Assembly (NCBI GenBank): GCA_030668025.1
Contig: DAOUUT010000023.1
Location: 1-21,065 of the forward strand
Source: Promethearchaeota archaeon
GTDB lineage: Archaea; Asgardarchaeota; Lokiarchaeia; Sigynarchaeales; SOKP01
Direction of reading: 5' to 3'
DNA length: 21,065 bases
Shown piece by piece: positions 1 to 7,619 of the stretch. Position numbers and translations under genes: made by a program. The notes below the pieces were generated by a model. The model was not told where the DNA came from and made no database searches. It saw only the letters and a list, made by a program, of their open reading frames with translations. Each line of letters opens with the position of its first letter. Position 1 is the first letter of the stretch.

Positions 1-135
1 CTATTAAACTTATCATACAATTGATAATCTGTTTGTATTGGGTAATTTTTTATTTAATCAAATACTTGATTGAGTAAATTTAAGTTAATCTTTAAACAAA
101 GATACTGACTATTAACTTGAGGATTTTTCCAAGAA
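1..135. other. AT-rich intergenic leader with two short inverted repeats
   Basis: This stretch precedes the first gene and holds no convincing complete gene. Two short inverted repeats are visible: TTATCA/TGATAA around positions 9-26, and AATCAA/TTGATT at 56-61 and 66-71. The second follows a T6 run, so it could be the end of an upstream transcript. One frame stays open from position 3 to a TAA at 75-77 and reads as a hydrophobic tail, which could be the C-terminus of a membrane protein entering from outside the window, but this cannot be established. A GAGG sequence near 118-121 is the only ribosome-binding-like element before the start at 136. Confidence 0.3.
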
Positions 136-1326
136 ATGATAATTTCTTTTCCCAATATGGGCCCCAACTGGGTAGCTTTCAAAACCCTATTTACAAGCCT
201 TGGTCTAGATGTAGTTATTCCAGATCCAACGAATCGAGAAGCGATTAAGATCGGGGTAAAGCAATCCCCAGAATTTGTGTGTTTCCCGTTTAAAGCGACT
301 ATTGGAGATTTCGTGAATGCTATAAAAAAGGGAGCAGATACGCTGATCATGGCAATAGATTGCGGACCGTGTAGATTTGGATTTTACGCCAGCGTCCAAG
401 AGCGTATTTTAAAAGATATGGGTTATAAAGACATCACGGTAATTCCATTAGATCAAGCAGATTTACTAGATTTCAAATGGGTCAAAACTCTTCAAGAAGT
501 TAGTGGTCGAAAGGATTTGTTTATGTATTCAAAATTCGTTAAGGCTGTTATTTTTTTCCTAAAAAAAGCTAAGTTATTAAACGACATTCAAACTGCCGAA
601 GGTATCTTCCGAGCTTACGAGCGTAATCAAGGAGATACGACAGTTTTGATTAAAAGTTTATTGAATAAGCTTGATCAAGCTAATACGCTCCCAGAATTGA
701 GAAAATTCAAAAGCATTATTAAGCAAGATTTTAACAATTTAGATATAGATAAGACCAGAAGTCCTCTGCGAGTTGGTGTTTCGGGAGAGATTCACATTAG
801 TTTGGAACCCTATGTAAATTTAGATATCCGTAGAAAGCTGGGTGAGATGAACATTGAAGTACACCAGAGCTTGAGCTTATACGATTGGGTTGTCCATAAA
901 TTCCATTTAAATTATCACAGAAAGTGGTTAGAACACCTTTCGCATCCGTATGTTCCGATGGATATTGGCGGAGAATGCCAATGGGTGCTAGGTGAATATA
1001 TAGACAAAGCTAAAGCGGGGTTTGATGGCTTCGTTCATCAATATCCGTTTCTCTGTATGCCGGAAGTGACGGCTCGGACTATCTTAACCAATAAACTTAA
1101 GGGAATCTACGACCTTCCAATTATTTACTTCTCTTTCGACGAGCAGAGCGGATTAGCTGGCTTCAGGACTAGGTTAGAAGCATTCTCTGACCTAATGAAT
1201 GGTCGTAGAAATAAAGAGATTGAAAATAACACCACATTCATAGCAAATGGTAATAAAAAGATTTATCCGCATTATGGCGATTTATTTTATAATGAATGCG
1301 TTCAATTAATTCAAAATTCGGTTTAA
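136..1326 (+). CDS. CoA-activase-associated protein, 2-hydroxyglutaryl-CoA dehydratase D-component-like
   Basis: A 396-residue protein of the family that accompanies acyl-CoA dehydratase activases (COG3580/COG3581, DUF2229-like). The N-terminus begins with the family's typical M-I-x-F-P-x-M-G pattern, which fixes the start. Further family signatures are SPEFVCFPFK (residues 44-53, C49), the CGPCR motif (C76, C79), a G-G-E-C segment (C281) and HQYPFLCMPE (301-310, C307). The conserved cysteines suggest an iron-sulfur cluster, as in the related dehydratase subunits HgdA/HgdB. The ATPase gene follows after 18 bases, so the two are almost certainly co-transcribed and act together. In the known systems the activase hydrolyses ATP to push an electron into a dehydratase at very low potential. 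The substrate cannot be read from the sequence. The family is widespread in strict anaerobes, including methanogens, and most members are uncharacterised. Confidence 0.8.
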   Translation: MIISFPNMGPNWVAFKTLFTSLGLDVVIPDPTNREAIKIGVKQSPEFVCFPFKATIGDFVNAIKKGADTLIMAIDCGPCRFGFYASVQERILKDMGYKDITVIPLDQADLLDFKWVKTLQEVSGRKDLFMYSKFVKAVIFFLKKAKLLNDIQTAEGIFRAYERNQGDTTVLIKSLLNKLDQANTLPELRKFKSIIKQDFNNLDIDKTRSPLRVGVSGEIHISLEPYVNLDIRRKLGEMNIEVHQSLSLYDWVVHKFHLNYHRKWLEHLSHPYVPMDIGGECQWVLGEYIDKAKAGFDGFVHQYPFLCMPEVTARTILTNKLKGIYDLPIIYFSFDEQSGLAGFRTRLEAFSDLMNGRRNKEIENNTTFIANGNKKIYPHYGDLFYNECVQLIQNSV

Positions 1327-1344
1327 TGATAAAGGTAAGATTAT

Positions 1345-2370
1345 ATGGTAGAAGTTAGTGAAAAAAAAGTTAAAGAAGGAAAAACAAAAGGTGCTTTCCT
1401 TGGTATTGACATAGGAAGCGTGAGTTGCAAATTTGTTCTAATGGATACAGATGGAAATTTACTTACTAGCGTATTTTTACGGAATAGAGGTTCTCCCATC
1501 GACTCAGCCAAGGCAGGAATGGGGGAGTTACGCGATAACATAGAACAAAGCGAAAATTTAAGCGAATACGAGATACTTTGCTGTGGGACTACTGGTTCGG
1601 CACGGTATTTAACAAAAGCAATCGTAGGTGCCGATCTCGCTAAAACTGAGATAATTGCCCACGCTGTTGCTGCACAGACAATCTATCCAGATGTAAGAAC
1701 AATTTTAGAAATTGGTGGTCAAGATTCGAAAATTATTATTCTACGGGACGGAATAATTGTAGATTTTGCGATGAATTCGGTATGCGCTGCGGGAACTGGT
1801 TCTTTTCTCGATCATCAAGCAGCGAGACTTGGGATTCCTATAGAGGAATTTGGCTCTTACGCAGTAAAATCAAAAAATCCTGTGAGTATTGCGGGAAGAT
1901 GTACTGTATTCGCAGAATCCGATATGATTCACAAGCAAAACGCGGGTTACACTAAAGAAGATATCATTGCGGGCTTATGCGATTCTCTTGTGCGTAACTA
2001 TATGAACAATGTAGGTAAGGGTAAAGAATTAGAAGAACCCATTGTGTTCCAAGGTGGCGTTTCTTACAACAATGGGATCATTGAAGCATTTGAAAGACAT
2101 TTAGGTTGTAAAGTAATTGTTCCTAAATATAACGTCCTAATGGGGGCTTTAGGAATGGCAATTTTAGTTAGAGATTTCTATTTAGAGCACGAACATCAAA
2201 CTGTATTTCGAGGACTCGAAGTATCAGAAATTGAATTCACGACCTCAGCGTTTGACTGTGGAGACTGTCCCAACAATTGCGAAATAGTCCAAGTAAAGAT
2301 GCCCCAAGAGGGAAATAAAATTATAGCTCGCTGGGGCTCTCGTTGTGGTAAATGGGACCAAGTAGATTAA
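1345..2370 (+). CDS. Acyl-CoA dehydratase activase (BadF/BadG/BcrA/BcrD ATPase family, HgdC-like)
   Basis: A 341-residue ASKHA-fold ATPase. The phosphate-1 motif is GIDIGSVSCK (20-29), followed by IGGQDSK (123-129), NSVCAAGTGSF (144-154) and GRCTVFAES (184-192). C147 and C186 match the two cysteines by which each HgdC subunit holds one [4Fe-4S] cluster at the homodimer interface. VFQGGVSYNNG (234-244) and MGALGMA (266-272) are the adenosine and phosphate-2 regions. The C-terminus carries an extra cysteine set, C305-x2-C308-x3-C312 and C334 in a G-S-R-C-G-K-W context. This is absent from short HgdC proteins and may bind a second cluster. By family knowledge it uses ATP to transfer one electron to a radical-type 2-hydroxyacyl-CoA dehydratase or benzoyl-CoA-reductase-like partner. 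It lies 18 bases after its partner gene, and a weak AAAGGTAA ribosome site precedes the ATG. Confidence 0.88.
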   Translation: MVEVSEKKVKEGKTKGAFLGIDIGSVSCKFVLMDTDGNLLTSVFLRNRGSPIDSAKAGMGELRDNIEQSENLSEYEILCCGTTGSARYLTKAIVGADLAKTEIIAHAVAAQTIYPDVRTILEIGGQDSKIIILRDGIIVDFAMNSVCAAGTGSFLDHQAARLGIPIEEFGSYAVKSKNPVSIAGRCTVFAESDMIHKQNAGYTKEDIIAGLCDSLVRNYMNNVGKGKELEEPIVFQGGVSYNNGIIEAFERHLGCKVIVPKYNVLMGALGMAILVRDFYLEHEHQTVFRGLEVSEIEFTTSAFDCGDCPNNCEIVQVKMPQEGNKIIARWGSRCGKWDQVD

Positions 2371-2429
2371 TTTCGAATTTTGTATTCTAATCTTTTAATA
2401 TTATAATAATTTGAAAAGTATGATATACT

Positions 2430-2439
2430 TTATATTTAA
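2430..2439 (+). promoter_or_regulatory. TATA-like box upstream of the acyltransferase-like operon
   Basis: The decamer TTATATTTAA lies in the 155-base gap after the activase gene. The identical decamer occurs at 7565-7574 upstream of another plus-strand gene, which supports a promoter element. It sits about 87 bases before the start at 2526, so a leader of about 60 bases is predicted. It implies that the genes from 2526 onward can be transcribed separately from the activase pair. Confidence 0.4.
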
Positions 2440-2525
2440 TAAAAGAATATTTGATTAAAATAAGAAAAAACATACCTACTAAAGTTATTAAAATATTGTC
2501 CAATTTTTAATAAAAGAGAAGCAAA

Positions 2526-2720
2526 ATGACAGAATTTTTTAAGCAATTAAAGGACTTGGGCGGGGAATTTCTCGAGTCCTTGCAACATAAAACAAAATTA
2601 TCGACAATATTTGATATTTATTTAGAAAAAGTAATCCCTTCATTTGTTTCCGAAAAAGAGTTAAAGGAATATTACGAGAAACGGATGGAAGAAGTTAATA
2701 ATTTCATAGGTAAACTATAA
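2526..2720 (+). CDS. Small hypothetical protein, 64 residues
   Basis: No family was recognised. The protein is predicted to be almost entirely helical. An amphipathic segment with hydrophobic residues every three to four positions comes first (residues 4-20, FFKQLKDLGGEFLESLQ). A second helix follows around 26-40, then a highly charged C-terminal helix rich in Lys and Glu (42-60). There are no cysteines and no clear membrane segment. The start is preceded by a purine-rich AAGAGAAG. The stop lies 14 bases before the acyltransferase-like gene, so the two are likely co-transcribed and possibly co-translated. An adaptor or membrane-surface role next to the acyltransferase-like protein is only a guess from context. 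It could also be an unrelated small helical protein. Confidence 0.6.
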   Translation: MTEFFKQLKDLGGEFLESLQHKTKLSTIFDIYLEKVIPSFVSEKELKEYYEKRMEEVNNFIGKL

Positions 2721-2734
2721 ACGAGGGAAAACAG

Positions 2735-3430
2735 ATGGTTGAAACATCTTCCGAGGAGAAGGAGACGAAAGGAAAAGATAAGATGCTTAGTAACGATCTT
2801 ATGAAAGATATTCTTTATGGAGTTACCAAAAGTTTAGGAAACTTTGGTTTAACGGCATTCGCAGACTTACAAATTGAGGGAAGAGAACACATACCAATTA
2901 TAGGAAAAGCGATTCTAACTACGATAAGCGAAAACGCGTTAAGAGATATGGCGATTATAAGTCAAGTTTCTGGACGGAGAATTCATTTTATGGTTCATCA
3001 TAAACTAATGAAGAATCAAATGTACGGTCCCGTTCTTAAGTCGTTAGGCATGTTTCGAAGTACGCTCGATAAAGACGATACCGTGCCCATAGATAAGGTG
3101 TTCCACTATCTTAACGAAGTTGGGGATCTTGTAGCCATGACGCCAGAATCAAAACTTACCCCCGAAGTTCAAGTGAAAGCAATGGCAGGAATCATTAAAT
3201 TTGCCGTTGCTGGAAAGGCCCCTATAATCCCCATAGCAATATATACAGAAAACGCAAAAATTTTAGGTATGTTTAAATCACAGGGGTTAAGAGTAAAAAT
3301 CGGGGCCCCACTTAAGGTAGAAAATCGATTATCTCGAGCAAAATATCGAGATGAGAGATACGAACTCGCTGAGGATATATTAAGAATTATTGATTCCCTT
3401 AAACCACAACCCGATAATGGATTAGAATAA
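2735..3430 (+). CDS. PlsC-like (lysophosphatidate acyltransferase-type) protein with altered catalytic motifs
   Basis: A 231-residue protein with the layout of the PlsC/LPLAT family: a linker to residue 45, LQIEGREHIP (45-54), the block normally holding N-H-x4-D, the acyl-acceptor block, and a closing APIIPIAIY (162-170). In active enzymes the first block has a catalytic His five residues before an Asp. Here the Asp is D71 but the His position is E66 (S-E-N-A-L-R-D). The P-E-G-T-R-S phosphate-binding block is reduced to P-E-S-K (137-140), although the following helix and the PIIPIAI strand are well kept. The fold is therefore likely retained while classical acyl transfer is doubtful. GAGGG lies 8-12 bases before the ATG. 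It sits between two small genes in one operon. In archaea, whose membranes use isoprenoid ethers, a PlsC relative is notable in itself. The alternative is an enzyme using a different catalytic residue. Confidence 0.65.
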   Translation: MVETSSEEKETKGKDKMLSNDLMKDILYGVTKSLGNFGLTAFADLQIEGREHIPIIGKAILTTISENALRDMAIISQVSGRRIHFMVHHKLMKNQMYGPVLKSLGMFRSTLDKDDTVPIDKVFHYLNEVGDLVAMTPESKLTPEVQVKAMAGIIKFAVAGKAPIIPIAIYTENAKILGMFKSQGLRVKIGAPLKVENRLSRAKYRDERYELAEDILRIIDSLKPQPDNGLE

Positions 3431-3457
3431 AATTAAACAAAAAAATGAGGTTTAATT

Positions 3458-3721
3458 ATGGAAAATAGCCAAAGTACAGAAATAAACGAATTTCAAATGA
3501 ATTTAAGCAGTTTAAGCGAAGAATTAGAAGAAAGAAAAGAAGATCTTATAAGAGAATTAAATATCCCTGGAAATATTGAGCCCTCGTCTGAACCAAATGC
3601 GGATTTAGGTGATGTTATAGGAGATATTTTTTATAATTCGATGAAGAACTTCTTTGAAGTAGGGTTTAAACTTGCCGAAAGTTTAAATCTTGAGTTTAAC
3701 ACAGAAAATCAGGACGATTAA
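3458..3721 (+). CDS. Small acidic hypothetical protein, 87 residues
   Basis: No family was recognised. It is strongly acidic. An N-terminal helix rich in Glu and Leu (residues 14-36) is of a coiled-coil-forming type. A Pro/Ser/Glu-rich linker (37-49) follows, then an amphipathic helical region (50-80, with GDVIGDIFYNSMKNFFEVG in the middle) and an acidic tail. A strong GAGGT ribosome site lies 7-11 bases before the ATG. The gene starts 27 bases after the acyltransferase-like gene and closes the operon before a stem-loop terminator. Both small proteins of this operon carry Phe-rich amphipathic helices, which would suit binding to a membrane surface or to the central protein; that is inference. 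Confidence 0.6.
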   Translation: MENSQSTEINEFQMNLSSLSEELEERKEDLIRELNIPGNIEPSSEPNADLGDVIGDIFYNSMKNFFEVGFKLAESLNLEFNTENQDD

Positions 3722-3803
3722 CTAAAGGTATAAACAAAAAAGAATAGCCCGTCCAGATTTTATAAAATATTTGAGAAGAAAAGTTTTAAGTTGGATTAAT
3801 TGT

Positions 3804-3830
3804 TTAGAATTCTTATAATTCTAATTTTTT
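3804..3830. terminator. Stem-loop plus T6 between convergent genes
   Basis: TTAGAATT (3804-3811) and its exact reverse complement AATTCTAA (3817-3824) enclose a 5-base loop and are followed directly by six T (3825-3830). The position, between the stop of the plus-strand operon at 3721 and the stop of the minus-strand acetyltransferase at 3866, fits a shared transcription end. Archaeal termination mainly needs the T-run, so the hairpin may add stability rather than be essential. Confidence 0.5.
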
Positions 3831-3865
3831 CATTTTAAGGTTTATTTGAGCTAATTTTTATTAAT

Positions 3866-4486
3866 CTATTTAATATATATTAACCATTCAAACTTTTCCC
3901 CTTTATAATCACCATCTCCAGTACCGACAAGTTCAAAACCTATATTCTCGTGCCATAGAGCGGACGCTTTATTCATTAATGGTAGTTTTACTATGAACGC
4001 AACTAAAGGAATGTTTATTTCAATCAATGCTTTCTCCAGAATGGCAGTCCCAACGCCTTTGCGTTTGAATTCTGGTAAGATGCTAATTTGGTCTAAATAA
4101 GCGAATTTTCTTTTTTCGTTAACGAGTAAATCTAAAATTTCTTTATCTTTAATATAGAGATTTTGCAAAGTTTTCCTAATCGTTTTTATGTTTTTCTCGT
4201 TATTATATATGCTTGCGAAACCAATGACATCTCCGAGTTTATTTTTTGCAACGTAAATCTTCTTATTAACATCTTGAATAAGTTGGGTGTAAAAATCTTC
4301 GTCAACTTCTTTTCTCAGGAAGCCTCGATCTTCTAATTCTTTTCTTTGTTCGTCTGTAATCTCGTCAAAATCGCGTATTTCAATTAAGTTTTGCTTAAGT
4401 GCTTTGTGAATCCCTGAAGAATCTCTTAAACTTGCGATTTGAACTAGTACTTCCAATTTTTTTGAGTTTACATCTTTATTAACCAT
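3866..4486 (-). CDS. GNAT-family N-acetyltransferase
   Basis: A 206-residue protein. The C-terminal half carries the acetyl-CoA binding core: LDQISILPEFKRKGVGTAIL (131-150) is the beta4-alpha3 motif A with the pyrophosphate-binding K/R-x-x-G-x-G turn, and MNKASALWHENIGFELVG (171-188) is the usual motif B with the Asn, the Ala-x-x-x-W and the GFE end. Residues 77-94 (IYVAKNKLGDVIGFASIY) form the first strands. The N-terminal 70 residues are charged and not recognised; they might be an accessory domain or substrate-specific lid. The core is typical of cytosolic protein or small-molecule acetyltransferases, and the substrate cannot be told. The gene stands alone and shares a 120-base divergent promoter region with the 464-residue membrane protein. 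Confidence 0.8.
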   Translation of the reverse strand: MVNKDVNSKKLEVLVQIASLRDSSGIHKALKQNLIEIRDFDEITDEQRKELEDRGFLRKEVDEDFYTQLIQDVNKKIYVAKNKLGDVIGFASIYNNEKNIKTIRKTLQNLYIKDKEILDLLVNEKRKFAYLDQISILPEFKRKGVGTAILEKALIEINIPLVAFIVKLPLMNKASALWHENIGFELVGTGDGDYKGEKFEWLIYIK

Positions 4487-4560
4487 TTAAAATTCACTAT
4501 AATTTACTTAAAAGTCTAATAAATGATTGTAATGATCATCCAAATAAAAGAATATTTTAA

Positions 4561-4600
4561 ATTTATAATATATTTAGTTTAGATAAAACTTTTCAAGGAA
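4561..4600 (+). promoter_or_regulatory. TATA-like box and ribosome binding site for the 464-residue membrane protein
   Basis: TTATAATATATTTA (4563-4576) lies about 31-44 bases before the ATG at 4607. This is the spacing expected for an archaeal TATA box with a short leader. AAGGAA at 4595-4600 is a plausible ribosome binding site six bases before the start. The region is the 120-base divergent gap shared with the acetyltransferase gene on the minus strand. Confidence 0.45.
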
Positions 4601-4606
4601 ATAAAT

Positions 4607-6001
4607 ATGACAATCTCAAATGAAAAAGAGTATTCTTTTAAAGTTACTCTAGTTTTTTGGAAATTTTATGAGCTAGGACTATATTTTGAGCTACCAGAAG
4701 TAAGAAAATATTTAGAAAAAGAAGGCTCTCTAAAACTATATAAAGATTATCGATTTAAATTCGATGTTCCCGGACAAGCACAAAAATGTAACCAACCATT
4801 AAAGTGGATTTCAAGTCAATCTGTGAACTTTGCTCCCGTTTGCTTTAAGATCGGTGGGTCGGATAGATTTTCTTGCGCTACAGTACCACAAATGCTTGGA
4901 AAAATTAGATTGGAAGGGCACATCCATTATGGCGCGGTTTTAGTAATCCATTGCGAATTAACGTTCGATAATTATCACAAGATTGAGGATTTTATAGAAA
5001 TATCCCAACCCTCAAACATGATTCTGGAAAGCACCGGAAGACCTATAACAGAAAAATTCGTAGAAATAAGAAAAAATGTTATAATGTTATTAAAAAAAGG
5101 AAATTTTGCAGAAAAGGCAAAATTAGAATCTTCGCTAGAACCGTGGCACCATACTTGGCTTATTTGGGACGCAAAACCCGACTTTAACAGAGCAGATTAT
5201 CGTTTTATTGGAAATAATATTGGTAAGAATGCACGATATTCAATAGGGCTTACTTTAAGAACGGACAAATATCGAGAATTAGATCCTGTGGCGTATCGAG
5301 ATCAAATTAATCTTAAAAATTTATCTCCATATTTAGACGAATTCGTGATGATTACTCACGCGGGAAACGTAATAATCCCGGGACCAGGTCTTATGGATCC
5401 AAATTCTATGAAAAACTTACTTATCGATACACTCTTTGGTCCAGAAGTTGGTAATGTTCAAAGGTTTTTAATCCTCATGCATATGGAAAATATACTAATT
5501 GTAGCAGATAAATTCGATATGGTCATCTCAGAAACCAGAGCTAGAGAAGAAAGCCTAACTTTGACTGATACGATCGATAGATTAGAAAAACTGGAAACGG
5601 AACTCAACAGAATAATTCTTGAATTAAATAAAGATATAATAATCTCCAAAATAACTCGCTTATTATTTACTAGCACTTTCAAAACAAGTATGTTTAACGA
5701 AATGATAGATAAATTAGATGGTTTTAAATTTTCGAAGCAAACTGACGATGTAATCGGTAGAGTCAGGAAAACGCTTAATAGACAGAGGAACACACTAAAT
5801 ACAAAATCGGCAGCAATAGAAAATAAATTTTTAGCTATCCTAAATTACCTTGCCGTTTTCGAGATAGCGATTTTAGTTATATCTTTAGCTTTAGATGATA
5901 TATTCGGAGGTACACTTTGGGGTATTGTCCAAATTGCGATTGCTATATCGTTTGTTATTGGAGCATTTGCAATATATAGATCGCAAGAAAAAAAACTATA
6001 G
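4607..6001 (+). CDS. Hypothetical membrane-anchored protein with CorA-like topology
   Basis: A 464-residue protein that I do not recognise. About 400 soluble residues come first and are mixed alpha/beta, with aromatic and His-rich stretches such as EPWHHTWLIWD (178-188). A Leu/Glu/Lys-rich helical stretch (about 315-350) and a second basic one (about 385-412) look coiled-coil-like. Two hydrophobic helices follow near the C-terminus (409-429 and 436-457), separated by a six-residue turn, and a short basic tail ends the protein. A large soluble domain, long helices and two terminal membrane helices is the topology of CorA-type channels and of some RMD1-like proteins. The Gly-Met-Asn pore motif of CorA is absent, so a magnesium transport call is not justified. 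The gene is monocistronic: a TATA-like box precedes it and a long T-tract follows. Confidence 0.6.
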   Translation: MTISNEKEYSFKVTLVFWKFYELGLYFELPEVRKYLEKEGSLKLYKDYRFKFDVPGQAQKCNQPLKWISSQSVNFAPVCFKIGGSDRFSCATVPQMLGKIRLEGHIHYGAVLVIHCELTFDNYHKIEDFIEISQPSNMILESTGRPITEKFVEIRKNVIMLLKKGNFAEKAKLESSLEPWHHTWLIWDAKPDFNRADYRFIGNNIGKNARYSIGLTLRTDKYRELDPVAYRDQINLKNLSPYLDEFVMITHAGNVIIPGPGLMDPNSMKNLLIDTLFGPEVGNVQRFLILMHMENILIVADKFDMVISETRAREESLTLTDTIDRLEKLETELNRIILELNKDIIISKITRLLFTSTFKTSMFNEMIDKLDGFKFSKQTDDVIGRVRKTLNRQRNTLNTKSAAIENKFLAILNYLAVFEIAILVISLALDDIFGGTLWGIVQIAIAISFVIGAFAIYRSQEKKL

Positions 6002-6028
6002 GGTCGTACAATTCTATTAAATTCAATA

Positions 6029-6094
6029 TTTTTTTTTTTTCCTTTTTTCCTTAACTTAATCATTAAAAATTATAAAATAAAAAATAAAAATGAA
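6029..6094. terminator. T-rich bidirectional terminator region
   Basis: A run of twelve T (6029-6040) followed by CC, six T and more pyrimidines lies 28 bases after the stop of the plus-strand gene at 6001. The right half (6064-6094) is A-rich and so T-rich when read from the minus strand, where the MFS gene ends at 6104. Both convergent transcripts therefore run into T-tracts, the known archaeal intrinsic termination signal. Confidence 0.6.
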
Positions 6095-6103
6095 AGTTAT
6101 TTA

Positions 6104-7516
6104 TTAAACTCTTGATTGCTTTTCCGTGTGAAGTTCTTGAAGTTTTTCCTTTACTTTCTTTAGCTTTTCACCATCCAAGGGGTATTTATAGACCGCAATT
6201 AAACCCAGACTCAATGCTATTGCTGGAAATATAAACACCAATGCCCTTAGCCCAAAAATAATTTCTTGAGTTATAGTTTCTGGTTCAAAAACAGCCCATC
6301 CAGCGTTCGTAAACACAGTACTAATAGCGAGAACGACGAAAACTGTAGATAACCTGAAGAAAAAGGCTTTTACGCCGTAATAACCAGCTTCTCTACGAGT
6401 CCCTGTAATCGTTTCGTCTTCATCGATGATATCGGCCAAAATTAGATCGCCAAGAAATATTGGTCCAGCTAACCCTATTCCTATTAGAAAAAACACAATT
6501 AAACCTTGTATTTTATCGTTTATAAACATTAAAGGAATAAGTGTTAATATCCAAACGATTACAGAAATTAACCAAGTTTTTCGAGGACCAATCTTTTTAA
6601 CAACGGGTTTCCACAGAAAATTTATGAAAAACGCTGATGAAATAAATGCTATGCCTAATAATAATCCTAGGAAAATAGTTTCTCCTTCGCCAATATTTAA
6701 AACATATTTACCGTATAGCGATATTATCATAGTTTGCATTCCAATTACAAACCACACAGCTATTTCGGCGGGGATATAGGTCATAAACGTCTTATTCTTG
6801 ATACAAATCTTTACCGATTCAAGTAAGCTAGGTGCGTTTTTATATTCGTGTTGAAATTCAACTCTTTCCTTTGGACTAATTTTTAAGAAAAGTAAGCCAA
6901 AAATTATGATTACTACCGCATTAATTACTCCAAAAATTTGAAACTCAGGTAAATAAATTGGGTTTGAAAAATCGGGGATGAAGATTGTTGGTAAGACAAA
7001 AGAAATAAGTAATCCAATTATGTAAAATACCATTCTAATAGCGTTAGCTTTCGTTCTTTCATCCTCAGTAATAAATAACTCTGGAAATAAGGCTATTAAA
7101 TTTACATCGAACATTGTAAAGAAAAATTCAAAAATGATAATAATAACGAGAAAATAAGCGAAATTAATAAGTTCGTTAGTGATACCGAATGATAGTGGCG
7201 GATAAAACAACAGTATCATTATTATAGCCAAAGGAATAATCGAAATCATTATATAAGGAAAACGGCGCCCCCATTTTGTATGGGTTCGATCTGATAGCGC
7301 CCCTAAAAGGGGATCATTGATGCTATTCCAAACCGACCATATAATGAAACCTAGTGTTATTAAATTAACATTGATTCCAATTACAGCAAAATAAAATGTG
7401 AAGGTTAGAAGAGCAAACGTTTGATACGCCGCTGTATTAACTATTTGACTCGTGCTATAAGCTGCTGCTTTTTTAGTTGAATACCTTGTTGTATCATATT
7501 TTTCTTTTTCATTCAT
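6104..7516 (-). CDS. MFS transporter, glycoside-pentoside-hexuronide (GPH) cation symporter family
   Basis: A 470-residue, 12-helix integral membrane protein of the MelB/GPH branch of the major facilitator superfamily. The diagnostic cytoplasmic loop after helix 2 reads NDPLLGALSDRTHTKWGRR (67-85), with the N-D-P, D-R and G-R-R positions conserved. A second family block lies near the C-terminal third: GDLILADIIDEDETITGTR followed by E-A-G-Y-Y-G, matching the MelB segment with the Asp/Glu pair and the Tyr-Gly. In characterised members these proteins import sugars or glycosides with Na+ or H+. In archaea, members also occur with unknown substrates. It has no linked sugar gene here. It is divergent from the gene at 7620, and a purine-rich GATGAT precedes the ATG. 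A second, incomplete member of the family starts at 19755. Confidence 0.85.
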   Translation of the reverse strand: MNEKEKYDTTRYSTKKAAAYSTSQIVNTAAYQTFALLTFTFYFAVIGINVNLITLGFIIWSVWNSINDPLLGALSDRTHTKWGRRFPYIMISIIPLAIIMILLFYPPLSFGITNELINFAYFLVIIIIFEFFFTMFDVNLIALFPELFITEDERTKANAIRMVFYIIGLLISFVLPTIFIPDFSNPIYLPEFQIFGVINAVVIIIFGLLFLKISPKERVEFQHEYKNAPSLLESVKICIKNKTFMTYIPAEIAVWFVIGMQTMIISLYGKYVLNIGEGETIFLGLLLGIAFISSAFFINFLWKPVVKKIGPRKTWLISVIVWILTLIPLMFINDKIQGLIVFFLIGIGLAGPIFLGDLILADIIDEDETITGTRREAGYYGVKAFFFRLSTVFVVLAISTVFTNAGWAVFEPETITQEIIFGLRALVFIFPAIALSLGLIAVYKYPLDGEKLKKVKEKLQELHTEKQSRV

Positions 7517-7541
7517 AATTTATCATCTTAAAAAAAAAAAT

Positions 7542-7574
7542 TATTATTTAAAATAATGTGAACCTTATATTTAA
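7542..7574. promoter_or_regulatory. Divergent promoter region with TATA-like boxes
   Basis: The 103-base gap between the MFS gene (minus) and the 374-residue gene (plus) holds TTATATTTAA at 7565-7574, identical to the decamer at 2430-2439 and about 46 bases before the plus-strand start. ATTATTTAAAATAAT at 7542-7556, a near-palindrome, could serve as the TATA element for the minus-strand gene starting at 7516. The two lie close enough for shared regulation, but no operator was identified. Confidence 0.4.
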
Positions 7575-7619
7575 TCATTTATTTATTAATTTTAATATAT
7601 GCGAAGAATAAGTGATTAA

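Noticed and set aside
3..77. C-terminus of an upstream membrane protein
   Set aside because: The frame is open and hydrophobic but only 24 codons long in AT-rich DNA, where such tails arise by chance; it cannot be supported without upstream sequence.
5458..5793. 111-codon open frame on the minus strand
   Set aside because: It lies wholly inside the 464-residue plus-strand gene, is low-complexity Ser/Leu/Ile-rich and has no ribosome site; it is an antisense shadow.
4607..6001. CorA magnesium channel
   Set aside because: Two C-terminal helices are present but the Gly-Met-Asn motif is not, and the soluble part does not match CorA by eye.
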